A stretch of DNA of 64,000 nucleotides from assembly GCF_002420705.1 (NCBI RefSeq), contig NZ_DIIM01000005.1:226096-290095 (forward strand), read 5' to 3'. The stretch is from Sphingobacterium sp. UBA5670 (lineage in GTDB: Bacteria; Bacteroidota; Bacteroidia; Sphingobacteriales; Sphingobacteriaceae). The stretch's first letter is position 1. Each line of letters opens with the position of its first letter. A program made the translations under genes and the position numbers. Positions 17,096 to 27,400 of the stretch are shown here, in pieces. A model generated the notes under the pieces. It searched no databases. It saw only the letters and a list, made by a program, of their open reading frames with translations, and was not told where the DNA came from.

Positions 17096-20000
17096 ATGAA
17101 TAAAAAAATTCTCTTATTCTGTTCAGGGGTGATGCTGTCAACCAGTTTATGGGCACAGACCAAAACTGTAACGGGTAAAGTGACGAATGCCTCAGATGGC
17201 GGCACTATGGCTAATGTAACCGTGAGCATCAAAGGCAAATCTATCAGTACCCAGACCAAACCGGACGGAAGTTTCACAATCAATGCGGAGCCAGGCGACA
17301 TTTTGATTTTTAGAGCCGTGGGTTCTCAAGAAAGACAGCAATTAGTTGGTGCCAATGCAACGATCAACGTTGTGCTTTCAGGAAGTGAGGAGGCGCTTGA
17401 AGAGGTGGTTGTGACGGCTATGGGGATTAAGAAGGAAAAGAGAGCGCTTGGTTACGCTGTGCAGGATATTAAATCTGATGAGTTGATGAAGAACAAGACT
17501 GCTAACGTGGTCAATTCATTGGCAGGTAAAATCGCGGGGGTAAACGTAACACAATCTTCAGGTGCTGCCGGTGCAGGTGCGCAGATTATTCTGCGGGGAG
17601 GTACGTCGTTGGAACGTGACAATCAGCCCTTGTTTGTGGTAGATGGTATAATCTATGACAATTCAACACCGATTGGTGGAAATAGCGGATTTGATGGAAT
17701 GCAGGCTACTTCAACTTCCAATAGCAACCGTGTTATGGATATTAATCCAGAAGATATTGAAAATGTTTCCGTGTTAAAAGGTCCTGCGGCAGCGGCCTTA
17801 TATGGTTCACGTGCAGCGGCTGGAGCGGTTGTTATTACCACAAAACGCGGTAGTGAAGGGCGTGTTGAAATTGGCTTTTCGAGTCGTTTTTCTGCAAATT
17901 GGGCTAATCGATTACCGGAACAACAGGGTAAGTACAAGCGTGGCTACTACAACAGTGCTGGGACATTAGATAGTTATACAACACAATCTTGGGGAGAGGA
18001 GTTCAAGTCAGGAGACAAAGTGTATGATAATGTTGGAGACTTTTTCCGGACGGCTACTGTTTTTGATAATACAGTCAATGTTACCGGGGGTAATAAGAAC
18101 GGATCTTTTTATTTGTCTGGATCACGATTTGATCAACAGGGTATTATCCCAGAAACAGGTTATGGAAAAACGGCGTTTCGTTTTAATGGTGATCAAAAAT
18201 TTGGCAAATTAAGTGTGGGAGCCAATGTGGCCTATACGTTAGCAAATACCGATAAAACTTTAACTTCTGCAGGGTTGTACGGTTCTGGAGGAGCTGGCGC
18301 AATTTCTTCAGTTTATGGCTGGTCGAGGAGTGATGATATGAAGAAATATCTGAATGATGATGGGACTAAGTATCGGATGTTCGAAGGTTTACAGGAGCTT
18401 CAGGATGATGTTGAAAATCCTTATTGGACGATTAATAAAAATAAATTGACCGATAATACAGAACGGATAACGGGAAGTATTAATGCCAATATGAATATTT
18501 TTGATTGGTGGAATGTATCGTATCGTGTTGGGATGGATAGTTATTTAACCAAAAACTCGACATTAATTGCTGAAAACGGGGCAGTTAAACAACTTTGGCA
18601 AAACGGTATGATGTCTGAGAATGATTTGAAATTCAACTATTGGTCCTCCAATTTAATGTCTAACTTCAATAAGAAAGTAGGCGATTTTGATTTGGGGGCT
18701 ATGGTCGGTTATTTTGCTGAAGAGACTAAGGTGAATACAAATAGAAGGATGGGGTATGATTTTGTCGTTAATAACTTCTATAGTTTTGGAAATATCGATA
18801 AAGCAAATAAGCTTTTTGATGAAGTTACCTCCAAAAAAAGGTTGTATGGACTCTATGGTGAATTGCGGGCTTCTTATAAAAATTTCCTTTTCTTAAATGT
18901 AACCGGTCGAAATGACTGGACATCCACGCTTCCGGTTGCAAATCAGTCCTATTTTTATCCATCTGTAGGAGGAAGTTTTGTTTTCACGGAGTTACTGAAA
19001 GATAAAGGTCCAGATTGGCTGAGCTTTGGTAAGTTGCGTGCCTCTTGGGCCCGTGTAGGTAAGGATGCAACACCATATGCTACAAATACCTATCTGTGGA
19101 CACCTAGAGAATCTTTAGGTGGAATTATTGCAACAGGAAATAGCTGGACAAAAGGCAATCCAAATCTTAAGCCAGAAACTACGGGATCTTTTGAAATTGG
19201 GGCTGAATTACGTTTCTTAAATGGTCGATTGGGCGTAGATTACGCTTATTATACCAATAATTCGTATAATCAGATTCTTTCGCCACGTTTAGGACAGTCT
19301 GTAGGTTATATTTTCGTCTCGGTCAATGCTGGAGATATTTACAATAAAGGTATGGAGCTCTCTTTAACGGGTAAACCTATTAAAAGAGAAAATTTTGAAT
19401 GGGATCTTACCTTAAATATGTCTCGGAATAAGGGAACTGTCGATAATCTGATTTCAGGGGTGGACATTCTTTATGTAACAGATGTGCAAGTTGGTAATGC
19501 TAAGGCTGCGTCATTCAATGGTGGAAGCTTTATGGGTATTTCTGGATCAAAATATGCGCGTACTCCGGATGGTAAGTTAATCCTTGATGCCAATACGGGT
19601 ATGCCAACGAGTGATAATGCGACTACGTACAATATCGGAAATCGGGAGCCGAAATTAATTGGAGGTTTAAATAATAGTTTAACCTACAAAAATTTCAACC
19701 TCTCCTTTTTGTTGGACTATCGTATTGGCGGTGATATTTATAACGGAACAGATTATGCGATGACACTTAATGGATTGAGCATGCGTACATTGGAGCGCGA
19801 TGAATTGACATTGTCTGGTGTTGTGAATACCGGGACAGCTGCCGCTCCAGTTTATGAGGATAAAACATTTACATTCAATGCAAATGAATCCTATCTGGTG
19901 AGTGGAGCGCAAACAAGTGGTAAAAAGATCATTCAAGACTATTGGGGGGTACACTATATAAAAGAAAGTGCCAATTTTATGACGAAAACCAATTGGCTGA

Positions 20001-20254
20001 GATTACGCACTGTTTCCGTTTCTTATGATTTCGGAAATTCTTTGCTTAAAAAATCTAATGTTTCCAAAGTTATTAAAGGATTGACAGCGACGTTGACAGG
20101 TACGAATTTATGGCTTTTGACTAATTACAAAGGATTGGATCCAGAAGCTAGTGCAGCAGGGTCGGGAGTGACAGGTTCGAGTTCTGTTGGTATTGATTAT
20201 AATGGAGTGCCAAGCACTGCTGGTGTAACTTTTGGTGTTAATTTAAAATTCTAA
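17096..20254 (+). CDS. SusC/RagA-type TonB-dependent transporter of the cell-wall locus
   Basis: This is a 1052-residue outer-membrane barrel that starts the peptidoglycan/MurNAc locus. A signal peptide (about 1-21, ending SLWAQ), a carboxypeptidase-regulatory-like domain (VTGKVTNASDGGTMANVTVSI), the TonB-box-like EALEEVVVTAMGI near 105, and the plug with PLFVVDGIIYDNS and INPEDIENVSVLKGPAAAALYGSRAAAGAVVITTK are all in place. The barrel ends GVTFGVNLKF. It is 7 nt upstream of its SusD partner. Import of cell-wall glycopeptides or disaccharides is inferred from the downstream amidase, NamZ, MurQ and symporter; the barrel itself does not reveal the ligand. Confidence 0.94.
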   Translation: MNKKILLFCSGVMLSTSLWAQTKTVTGKVTNASDGGTMANVTVSIKGKSISTQTKPDGSFTINAEPGDILIFRAVGSQERQQLVGANATINVVLSGSEEALEEVVVTAMGIKKEKRALGYAVQDIKSDELMKNKTANVVNSLAGKIAGVNVTQSSGAAGAGAQIILRGGTSLERDNQPLFVVDGIIYDNSTPIGGNSGFDGMQATSTSNSNRVMDINPEDIENVSVLKGPAAAALYGSRAAAGAVVITTKRGSEGRVEIGFSSRFSANWANRLPEQQGKYKRGYYNSAGTLDSYTTQSWGEEFKSGDKVYDNVGDFFRTATVFDNTVNVTGGNKNGSFYLSGSRFDQQGIIPETGYGKTAFRFNGDQKFGKLSVGANVAYTLANTDKTLTSAGLYGSGGAGAISSVYGWSRSDDMKKYLNDDGTKYRMFEGLQELQDDVENPYWTINKNKLTDNTERITGSINANMNIFDWWNVSYRVGMDSYLTKNSTLIAENGAVKQLWQNGMMSENDLKFNYWSSNLMSNFNKKVGDFDLGAMVGYFAEETKVNTNRRMGYDFVVNNFYSFGNIDKANKLFDEVTSKKRLYGLYGELRASYKNFLFLNVTGRNDWTSTLPVANQSYFYPSVGGSFVFTELLKDKGPDWLSFGKLRASWARVGKDATPYATNTYLWTPRESLGGIIATGNSWTKGNPNLKPETTGSFEIGAELRFLNGRLGVDYAYYTNNSYNQILSPRLGQSVGYIFVSVNAGDIYNKGMELSLTGKPIKRENFEWDLTLNMSRNKGTVDNLISGVDILYVTDVQVGNAKAASFNGGSFMGISGSKYARTPDGKLILDANTGMPTSDNATTYNIGNREPKLIGGLNNSLTYKNFNLSFLLDYRIGGDIYNGTDYAMTLNGLSMRTLERDELTLSGVVNTGTAAAPVYEDKTFTFNANESYLVSGAQTSGKKIIQDYWGVHYIKESANFMTKTNWLRLRTVSVSYDFGNSLLKKSNVSKVIKGLTATLTGTNLWLLTNYKGLDPEASAAGSGVTGSSSVGIDYNGVPSTAGVTFGVNLKF

Positions 20255-20261
20255 GCACATT

Positions 20262-22034
20262 ATGAAAAAATCAAAATATTTATTGGCCTTGTTGATAGGA
20301 GTGGCTAGTCTTTCTTCCTGTAGTAAGGGTTGGTTGGATATCAATGTGGATCCTAATACCCCTTCTAGCACAGTGGCGTCGGTTGATAGTCGATTGGCAT
20401 GGATTCAACATTATTATTTATACGCGCAAGGTACTGCTGGTGCGAGGGCAGGTTTTGTGACACAACAGTTGAGTTTTACGAGTAGTACTGCATCCAATAG
20501 CATGATCGCAGGATGGAATCCTATTGCAGGGATGTCGACTACACCTTATCAGTTCTTTTTTGTTGGAGCGGGAGCCAATTTCTCTGATTTAGAAGCAAAA
20601 GCCAAAGCAGAAAATGCATATCATTATATTGGTGCAATGAAGGCTATTCGTGCCATGGGGTTTATGTTGATGACGGATTGGTATGGGGAAATGCCTTATA
20701 CGGAGGCATTGGGCACTGCAATTACGCCTATATTTGATGATGGAAAAACTATTTTTGAAGGTTGCTTAAAGGAAATTGATGAGGCTATTGCTTATCTCAA
20801 GATGGAGCAGCCTGCTACAGCTACGGCTTTGTCTGCGGGAGATAGCTGGAACGGTGGAGATGTTTCGAAATGGATAAAGATGTGTTATGGGGTAAAGGCG
20901 CGCTGGCTTAATAACTTATCGAAAAAATCAAGTTTGTACAAACCCGATGATATTTTGGCTGCATTAAGTAATGCGCCATTATCCATTAATGAAAGTACAA
21001 TTGTAAATCATGTTGATGTGCAGGGAGATAATCTTGGTGATATTTTGTTTGCAGATCCAGTTAAGACGTCCATTGTTTATGATAATGTGGGGATGAACTC
21101 GAATATTTTAGTTACCAAATGGTATGAGAATTTATTGACCAATTTTGATAACAAAAATGTTGAGGATCCGAGAGCAGATAAATTGATTCCCTGGGCAGAG
21201 TATGGAATTCCGAAAAAAATGCTGCGTTCTAAAGGAGTTGATATGCAGTCGGATATCCGCATGAAATCTGGGCCTATTGTAGCCTCGTATAATGCCAAAG
21301 ATGTTGCTATTACAAGTAACAACCGCTCTGTGGCTCCGCATAGTTGGTATATCAATTCGGCGAATACTGCCAGATGGGGTGATACCGTATATGTTTCGTT
21401 CAGAAGTACCTCGAATGCAAAGGCAGAGAAAACACCTGATATTTATAAATGGGACGATGGTGTTGTTGCTGCAAGTGGAACTTTTTATTCAAGACCTGAT
21501 GCGCCGACTCATCTCTTGACGGCTGTTGAAATGAATTTTATTAAGGCGGAGGTGTTATTTAAAAAAGGTGATAAGGCTGGTGCTTTTGCCGCTTATAAAG
21601 CTGCTATTCAGGGGCACATCGACTTAATGAATCTCAAGTTGGCCACTTATGGGAATGTCAACCAAAGTAAATCTCCAATGGTTCAAAGTAAGATTGATGA
21701 ATTTATCAATAAGGGTATTGGAACTTCGGGAGATATTACGCTGGCGAAGATTATGACACAGAAGTTTATAGCGATGTCTTTTACACAACAGAACTGGAAT
21801 GATATGCGTCGTTACGATTTTAGTGCCAATGTTTATCCTGGCTGGAGCGTTCCCTATGAGTACACGGTTACAGCAGCAGCTAAAACTAAGATACCGGACG
21901 GTAAGCAATTCAGGCGTGTTAGACAAGTGTCTCATGAGATCAACTACAATGCGCAAAGCCTAATGGCATCACATCCAAGTGCTTTAAGTGATGATATCTG
22001 GTCTTTTCCAGTATGGTGGGATATTGCTGAATAA
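20262..22034 (+). CDS. SusD/RagB-like lipoprotein of the cell-wall locus
   Basis: This 590-residue surface lipoprotein pairs with the SusC just upstream. The lipoprotein signal is MKKSKYLLALLIGVASLSSC (Cys 20), followed by KGWLDINVDPNTPSST, the usual mature N-terminus of the SusD-like_2 group. The helical body includes GAMKAIRAMGFMLMTDWYGEMPYTEAL, LLTAVEMNFIKAEVLFKKGDKAGAFAAYKAAI and the late IMTQKFIAMSFTQQNWNDMRRYDF. An intrinsic terminator follows its stop within 15 nt, so it closes the first transcription unit at least partly. Confidence 0.93.
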   Translation: MKKSKYLLALLIGVASLSSCSKGWLDINVDPNTPSSTVASVDSRLAWIQHYYLYAQGTAGARAGFVTQQLSFTSSTASNSMIAGWNPIAGMSTTPYQFFFVGAGANFSDLEAKAKAENAYHYIGAMKAIRAMGFMLMTDWYGEMPYTEALGTAITPIFDDGKTIFEGCLKEIDEAIAYLKMEQPATATALSAGDSWNGGDVSKWIKMCYGVKARWLNNLSKKSSLYKPDDILAALSNAPLSINESTIVNHVDVQGDNLGDILFADPVKTSIVYDNVGMNSNILVTKWYENLLTNFDNKNVEDPRADKLIPWAEYGIPKKMLRSKGVDMQSDIRMKSGPIVASYNAKDVAITSNNRSVAPHSWYINSANTARWGDTVYVSFRSTSNAKAEKTPDIYKWDDGVVAASGTFYSRPDAPTHLLTAVEMNFIKAEVLFKKGDKAGAFAAYKAAIQGHIDLMNLKLATYGNVNQSKSPMVQSKIDEFINKGIGTSGDITLAKIMTQKFIAMSFTQQNWNDMRRYDFSANVYPGWSVPYEYTVTAAAKTKIPDGKQFRRVRQVSHEINYNAQSLMASHPSALSDDIWSFPVWWDIAE

Positions 22035-22044
22035 TATGTATTGT

Positions 22045-22074
22045 ACAAAGCCGTTTTTTAACGGCTTTGTTTTG
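22045..22074 (+). terminator. Intrinsic terminator or attenuator between susD and the amidase gene
   Basis: An 11-bp stem ACAAAGCCGTT / AACGGCTTTGT (22045-22055 with 22060-22070) is followed by a broken T run. The next gene on the same strand starts only about 16 nt after the stem, leaving no space for an ordinary promoter, so partial read-through is likely. Confidence 0.7.
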
Positions 22075-22086
22075 TAATTTTAACGT

Positions 22087-22743
22087 ATGAAATTCGCTAA
22101 TTATTTAATGACAGGTGCTTTTTTGCTATTGACATCTATGCTCTTGGCACAATCACCTAAGATTATTCAAAAACCCATTACCTGGGATAAAGACCGTATT
22201 CAGCTTTCGCTGGATTACCTTAAAAATAGGCATGGCTTGACGCAGTCGGCTCCTGTCATCCATCCCAAAATGGTGGTGGTGCATTGGACAGCAAATAACA
22301 GCGTTAGAGCGACCTTCAATACATTCAATCCTACGCGGCTTCCGGGAAGACCTGAATTGACCAAAGCCAGCGCACTGAATGTTTCTTCGCAATTTGTCAT
22401 TGATCGTGATGGCACGATTTATCAGCTTTTACCGGATTCTATATTTGCACGACATACGATAGGTCTCAATTATTGTGCAATAGGGATAGAAAATATAGGT
22501 AGTCGACAGCATCCATTAACGGATGCGCAATTGAAAGCAAACGAGGAGCTTATCCGTTACCTCAGTAAAAAATATCCCATCGAATTTGTTTTAGGTCACC
22601 ATGAGTACCAACGATTTAGGAAAACGAGCTGGTGGAAAGAAACTGATCCCAATTATATCACTGGAAAAGATGATCCGGGGGATAAATTTATGAATGAACT
22701 GAGAAAAAATCTTCCTGATCTGAAACTAAATCCGCTGCCTTAG
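22087..22743 (+). CDS. N-acetylmuramoyl-L-alanine amidase (Amidase_2 family)
   Basis: This is a 218-residue exported zinc amidase that cleaves the bond between MurNAc and L-Ala, stripping stem peptides from peptidoglycan. A signal peptide (about 1-21, ending MLLAQ) leads to a single Amidase_2/PGRP domain: MVVVHWTANNS with the first zinc His near residue 61, SSQFVIDRDGTIYQLLPDS, the second His in IFARHTIGLNYCAIGIENIG, and the C-terminal GHHEYQRFRKT...KETDPNYITGKDDPG, where the catalytic and third-ligand positions lie. It is encoded between the first susCD pair and namZ. Naked glycan strands made by this enzyme are the expected substrate of NamZ. Confidence 0.92.
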   Translation: MKFANYLMTGAFLLLTSMLLAQSPKIIQKPITWDKDRIQLSLDYLKNRHGLTQSAPVIHPKMVVVHWTANNSVRATFNTFNPTRLPGRPELTKASALNVSSQFVIDRDGTIYQLLPDSIFARHTIGLNYCAIGIENIGSRQHPLTDAQLKANEELIRYLSKKYPIEFVLGHHEYQRFRKTSWWKETDPNYITGKDDPGDKFMNELRKNLPDLKLNPLP

Positions 22744-23179
22744 TTTATCTGTCTTTAAGAGATTCGCGTTGATATACGATTTTTTGCGGATGTAATTATA
22801 AAGTATGCAAAATGCAATCGTTTTGCAGTATAAATTGCGTATTTGCTGTATTTTGCTGTCTTGTTAACAAAATGTTAATTGTATTCAATTTGTTACGAGC
22901 TAGTGTGTTTTTTACACTTGTGTTTTTTTTGGTAACTCAAATTTTTCCCGTCTAATTATCTTTCTTTCAGTTAGTTGTGTTTATTTAGTGGCTGTTTATT
23001 TGATGTCGTGTTCTTTCTTTAGTCTGCTATGTTTCTTTGAAATGTAAGTGAATACTTACTTTCTTTTGCGTTTTTATGTAGTTTTTAATTTTAAAAACGA
23101 AAAGTTCTACTTACTTTTATTCTGATTTTCAATTATTCATGCATAAAGCTGCAATTTTTGTGTGATCTAAAATCTATTT
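22744..23179. other. Regulatory intergenic region upstream of namZ
   Basis: These 436 AT-rich bases contain several dyads. They are GTAAGT-gaat-ACTTAC (23044-23059), GTTTTTAA-tt-TTAAAAAC (23081-23098), a motif-like TATGCAAAATGCAAT (22804-22818), and a full 17-bp motif at 23139-23155, 25 bases before the namZ ATG. ACTTACTTT occurs twice (23054 and about 23109). I see no gene. Confidence 0.5.
23139..23155 (+). promoter_or_regulatory. Copy of the recurrent 17-bp motif before namZ
   Basis: ATGCATAAAGCTGCAAT fits the consensus ATGCATAAAnnTGCAAT exactly. It overlaps the region where the promoter would lie, immediately followed by TTTTTGTG. Confidence 0.45.
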
Positions 23180-24424
23180 ATGATGAAAAATGCCTTGTTA
23201 AAACTTGCCTTTCTGGTTTTTATTATTGCTTTTATTTCCTGTGGAAATTCTTTGAAGTCTACTCAGGCTAATAAAAAAGCAGAAAACAGCATTCCTGGTG
23301 ATATTAGGAACAGCGCTATTGTGCCAGGGGCAGATCAGTTATCTTTATATCTGCCGCAATTAAAAGGTAAAAAAGTTGGTATTATGGGGAACCAGACGTC
23401 GATTGTTGGGTTCGATAAAAAGCATATTGTCGACGTCTTGCTTGATAATAAGATTGACTTAAAATTTGCATTTGCGCCTGAGCATGGCTTCCGTGGTAAT
23501 GTAGAACGTGGCGAAAAGTTTGGAAATGACATTGACCAAAAGACAGGTTTGCCGCTATTTACATTATATGGTGGAAATAAGAAGCAGGATTCGATTGTCA
23601 ATTCCATCGATGTAATGATTTTCGATCTACAGGATGTCGGAGCGCGTTTTTATACCTATATCACTTCCTTGCATCGTGTGATGGAACTTTGTGCAAAGCA
23701 TCATAAGAAATTAATTGTACTAGATCGCCCAAATCCAAATGGAGACCAGGTCGATGGGCCGGTGCGTCATGATGATAAGTTTAAATCAGATGTTTCTTGG
23801 CATAAAATAGCCATGATTCATGGTTTAACAATCGGTGAGTTAGCTCAGATGATCAATGGGGAACGTTGGCTTGAGAATGGTCGTCAGGCAGATATACAGG
23901 TGGTAAAGGTGCAAAATTGGGATCACAAAACGATGTACGATTTGCCGATTATTCCATCGCCAAGTCTTCCAAATCAGCTTTCTGTGCGGCTTTATCTTTC
24001 ATTGTGCCTTTTTGAAGGAACTGATATTTCGGTGGGGCGGGGTACCGACTGGCCTTTTCAGGTTTTGGGGTATACAAATCCGGTGTATGGTTCTTTTACA
24101 TTTACCCCGGGTGAACGTCATGGTATGTCCAAGCATGTAGAAGGGAAAGGTGCAACAAATTATGGTCTGGATCTACGTGCTTTGGATCCTGAAAAACAAA
24201 AGTTCACACTAAAATATTTATTGGATTTTTATAAAAAGACGCCTGATAAATCGACTTTCTTTGCGAGGCCTGAATTTTTTGATAAGCTCGCAGGTACTGA
24301 TCAGTTACGTAAGCAGATTCTTGCAGGCGAATCCGAGTCGCAGATTCGTGCATCGTGGTCGGATGATTTGAAAGCCTATAAGCAAATGCGTAAAAAGTAT
24401 CTGCTGTATACTGATTTTGAATAG
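23180..24424 (+). CDS. namZ: Exo-beta-N-acetylmuramidase NamZ (DUF1343)
   Basis: This is a 414-residue exported enzyme of the DUF1343/GH171 family. NamZ characterised in Bacillus subtilis and Tannerella forsythia releases terminal MurNAc from the non-reducing end of peptide-free peptidoglycan chains. The lipoprotein-type signal MMKNALLKLAFLVFIIAFISC has Cys near residue 21. The catalytic domain shows KVGIMGNQTSIVGFDKKHIVDVL, LKFAFAPEHGFRGNVERGEKFG, MIFDLQDVGARFYTYITSLHRVMELC, VLDRPNPNGDQVDGP and FEGTDISVGRGTDWPFQVLGYT, all hallmarks of the family. It is 51 bases upstream of the second susC with no terminator between, so the two are probably co-transcribed. Confidence 0.94.
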   Translation: MMKNALLKLAFLVFIIAFISCGNSLKSTQANKKAENSIPGDIRNSAIVPGADQLSLYLPQLKGKKVGIMGNQTSIVGFDKKHIVDVLLDNKIDLKFAFAPEHGFRGNVERGEKFGNDIDQKTGLPLFTLYGGNKKQDSIVNSIDVMIFDLQDVGARFYTYITSLHRVMELCAKHHKKLIVLDRPNPNGDQVDGPVRHDDKFKSDVSWHKIAMIHGLTIGELAQMINGERWLENGRQADIQVVKVQNWDHKTMYDLPIIPSPSLPNQLSVRLYLSLCLFEGTDISVGRGTDWPFQVLGYTNPVYGSFTFTPGERHGMSKHVEGKGATNYGLDLRALDPEKQKFTLKYLLDFYKKTPDKSTFFARPEFFDKLAGTDQLRKQILAGESESQIRASWSDDLKAYKQMRKKYLLYTDFE

Positions 24425-24475
24425 CAATAACTAACAATATTAACTAGAATCATTTATTTTAAAACTCTATAATCA

Positions 24476-27400
24476 ATGAGAAAATTTGTACTATTTTCTG
24501 TTGCTCTTGGATTGAGTTTTCCTTCTGAATCCTATTCTTTTACAAAAAAAGAAGGTTCTTTGAACAGCAATAAAGTAACCAATGCTCTTCTAAGCCCTTC
24601 ATTAAAGAATGCGGTTCAAAATACGGTGCAAGGTACTGTAACGGATGGAAAAGGTCCAGTCTCTGAAGTGAGCGTGTCTGTAATTGGCAGCAATGTGTCA
24701 ACGAAGACCGATGCGCAGGGGCATTTTAAAATTACAGCTGCCGTGGGAAGCAAGTTGCGTTTCTCGTCCGTGGGTTATGTAACACGTGAGGTTCCTGTGA
24801 CTTCTAGCATGTTGAATGTGACGCTAGTCGACGATAACCAAGCATTGGACGAGGTTGTTGTTGTGGGGTACGGTACTCAGAAAAAAGCCAACTTAACAGG
24901 TGCGGTTGCATCGATCAATGTGAAGGAGAATTTACAGAGTCGTCCGATTGCCGATGTTGGTAGGGCAATTCAGGGTACTACACCGGGTTTTAGTGTAACA
25001 GTTCCGAGTGGAGAGGTAGGATCTGATCCAACGATGCGTATTCGTGGTGCAATATCATCAATTCAGGGAAATAGTAGCCCATTGATCTTGGTTGATAACG
25101 TAGAAATTCCAAGCATCCAGTATGTAAATCCTGATGATGTTGAATCCATTACCGTATTAAAAGATGCTGCATCTTCGTCCATCTACGGTGCGAAAGCTGC
25201 GTTTGGTGTGGTGTTGATTAAAACAAAAACAGGCGGAAGTTCGGAGAAGGTGACCGTAAATTATTCCAATAACTTCTCATTTCAAAATCCCTATAAGAAG
25301 CTAGAAATGGGACGCGTCAACGCCCTGAAATATACGATTGACGCTCTAGAGAGAGTTGGCGGAACCGAGACTGGTGCTTTCTATAAAGTAAATAGAGAGA
25401 GTTACGAGCGTGCGGTTGAGTGGGATAAAAAATATGGGTCCTCAATAGGTAAAGATGATCCAACGGTATATGGCAGAGACTGGTATGTCGATCCGGGGTC
25501 GCCAACGAAAAAGTACGGCGTTAGAACCTATGATCCATATGATTATATGGTGCGCGAGTGGGCTCCCACGCAAACACATAACTTGTCTTTAAATGGTACC
25601 ATTAAGAAGACACAATATACAGCTTCATTTGGTTCATTAAACCAAAGCGGTATGTTAAAAGCAGGCGATTCGGATAAGTTTAAACGATATAATGCTGCGC
25701 TAAGACTTAATACTGAATTGAATAAGTATGTAACTATTAGAGGTGGTGCCATGTTCGCACAACGGAATAAAATTTATCCTTATGCGACAAACTCAACAAC
25801 GGCCGATCCATGGTTATACATGTATCGTTGGAGCTCCCTGTATCCAATGGGCTATGACGAAAATAGCAACCCAATAAGAAGTCCATGGAGTGAAAATGAG
25901 GCGGCAAACCAAGCTTCCATGCTCCGTAATTATATTAATTTAAGCGCTGGTGCTACAGTTAATATTATGAAAAATTGGAAAGTAGATGTGGACTATACAT
26001 TTACCAATGAGGATTATAGCTGGCGTAAAAATGGAACAAGATATACCGCTGCCAATTCTTGGGTAGCTGCCAAGCAACGGTTTGATGCGCAAGGAAATCC
26101 AGTTTATGTCAATAAAGAAGGAGCTGTTGTTAATAAGGGAGATACTGATGCATCTTTGGCTTATGATCTTTCCAATGATATGTATACAGCTAATGGTTCT
26201 GCGCAAGATCATATCTATATGCGTTCACAAAATGAACACAAACATACTGTCAATGCGTTTACAACCTACCAGCTAGATCTGAATGATGATCATAGCTTTA
26301 AATTTATCCTTGGTTTAAATAGAGTGACAAATGATGGTTCTTACCATTGGACACAGCGTGCTGATTTATTAGACATTACAAATCCTCAGTTTGATTTGGC
26401 TGTGGGCCAAATTACGGGGAGTGGCGGTGAGTATTGGGAGTCACAGTTGGGGTATTTTGGCCGTGTGAACTATGCGTATAAGAATAAGTATCTATTTGAA
26501 GGTAATATCCGTTATGATGGTTCGTCCAAGTTTCCAACAGATTTGAAATGGCGATGGTTTCCATCCTTTTCAGCAGGTTGGGTAGTCTCAGAAGAAAAAT
26601 TCATGGACTGGTCGAGGGCTACATTAAATCAGTTGAAGTTTAGGGGCTCATGGGGTGTCATCGGAAATCAAACGGTACCTTCTGACCTTTATGTTTCAAA
26701 TATGGATGCGGGCCAGATTAACTACATCGTCAATGGGGCGCTGTTGAATTCCGTTGGTACACCAAAACTCAATTGGCCAAATGTTACGTGGGAAGATCTG
26801 GAAACGTTAGATTTTGGTGCAGATGCTAGATTCTTTAAGAATAAATTAGGGTTGACATTCGACTGGTATCAGAAGAAGACCAAAAATATGTTTGCTCCTT
26901 TAGAAGGAACAACATTGACTTTGGGGTCTGCAGCGCCTTGGGGGAATTTTGGTACCTTGACGACTAAGGGATTTGAATTGGCAATAGATTTTAACCACCG
27001 ATTTGAAAATGGATTGGGAATTAATTTTAGAGCTAATTTGGATGATTCTAAGTCTGTTTTTAGTGGATATACGTCGTTACGCACTACGGGGGTGAATTAT
27101 AATGGTAGGGTGTATGGTGATATCTGGGGATATGAGACTGACCGTCTGTACCAATATAATGATTTTGTGTTGGATGGAGATAACAATCCGCAGTTGGTAA
27201 AACCAAATGCAGATATGACTAAATATTATGGAAGTACAGATAACGTCTATCTATTAAAAGAGGGACCGAACGGTGAAAAACCTGTTTATCAGCCACGGTT
27301 CCAAAATTCAACTAATTTTTATTTTGGTCCTGGCGATGTTAAATTCAAAGATTTGAATGGTGACGGAGAGATTGATAATGGTGATGGCACCATTGATAAT

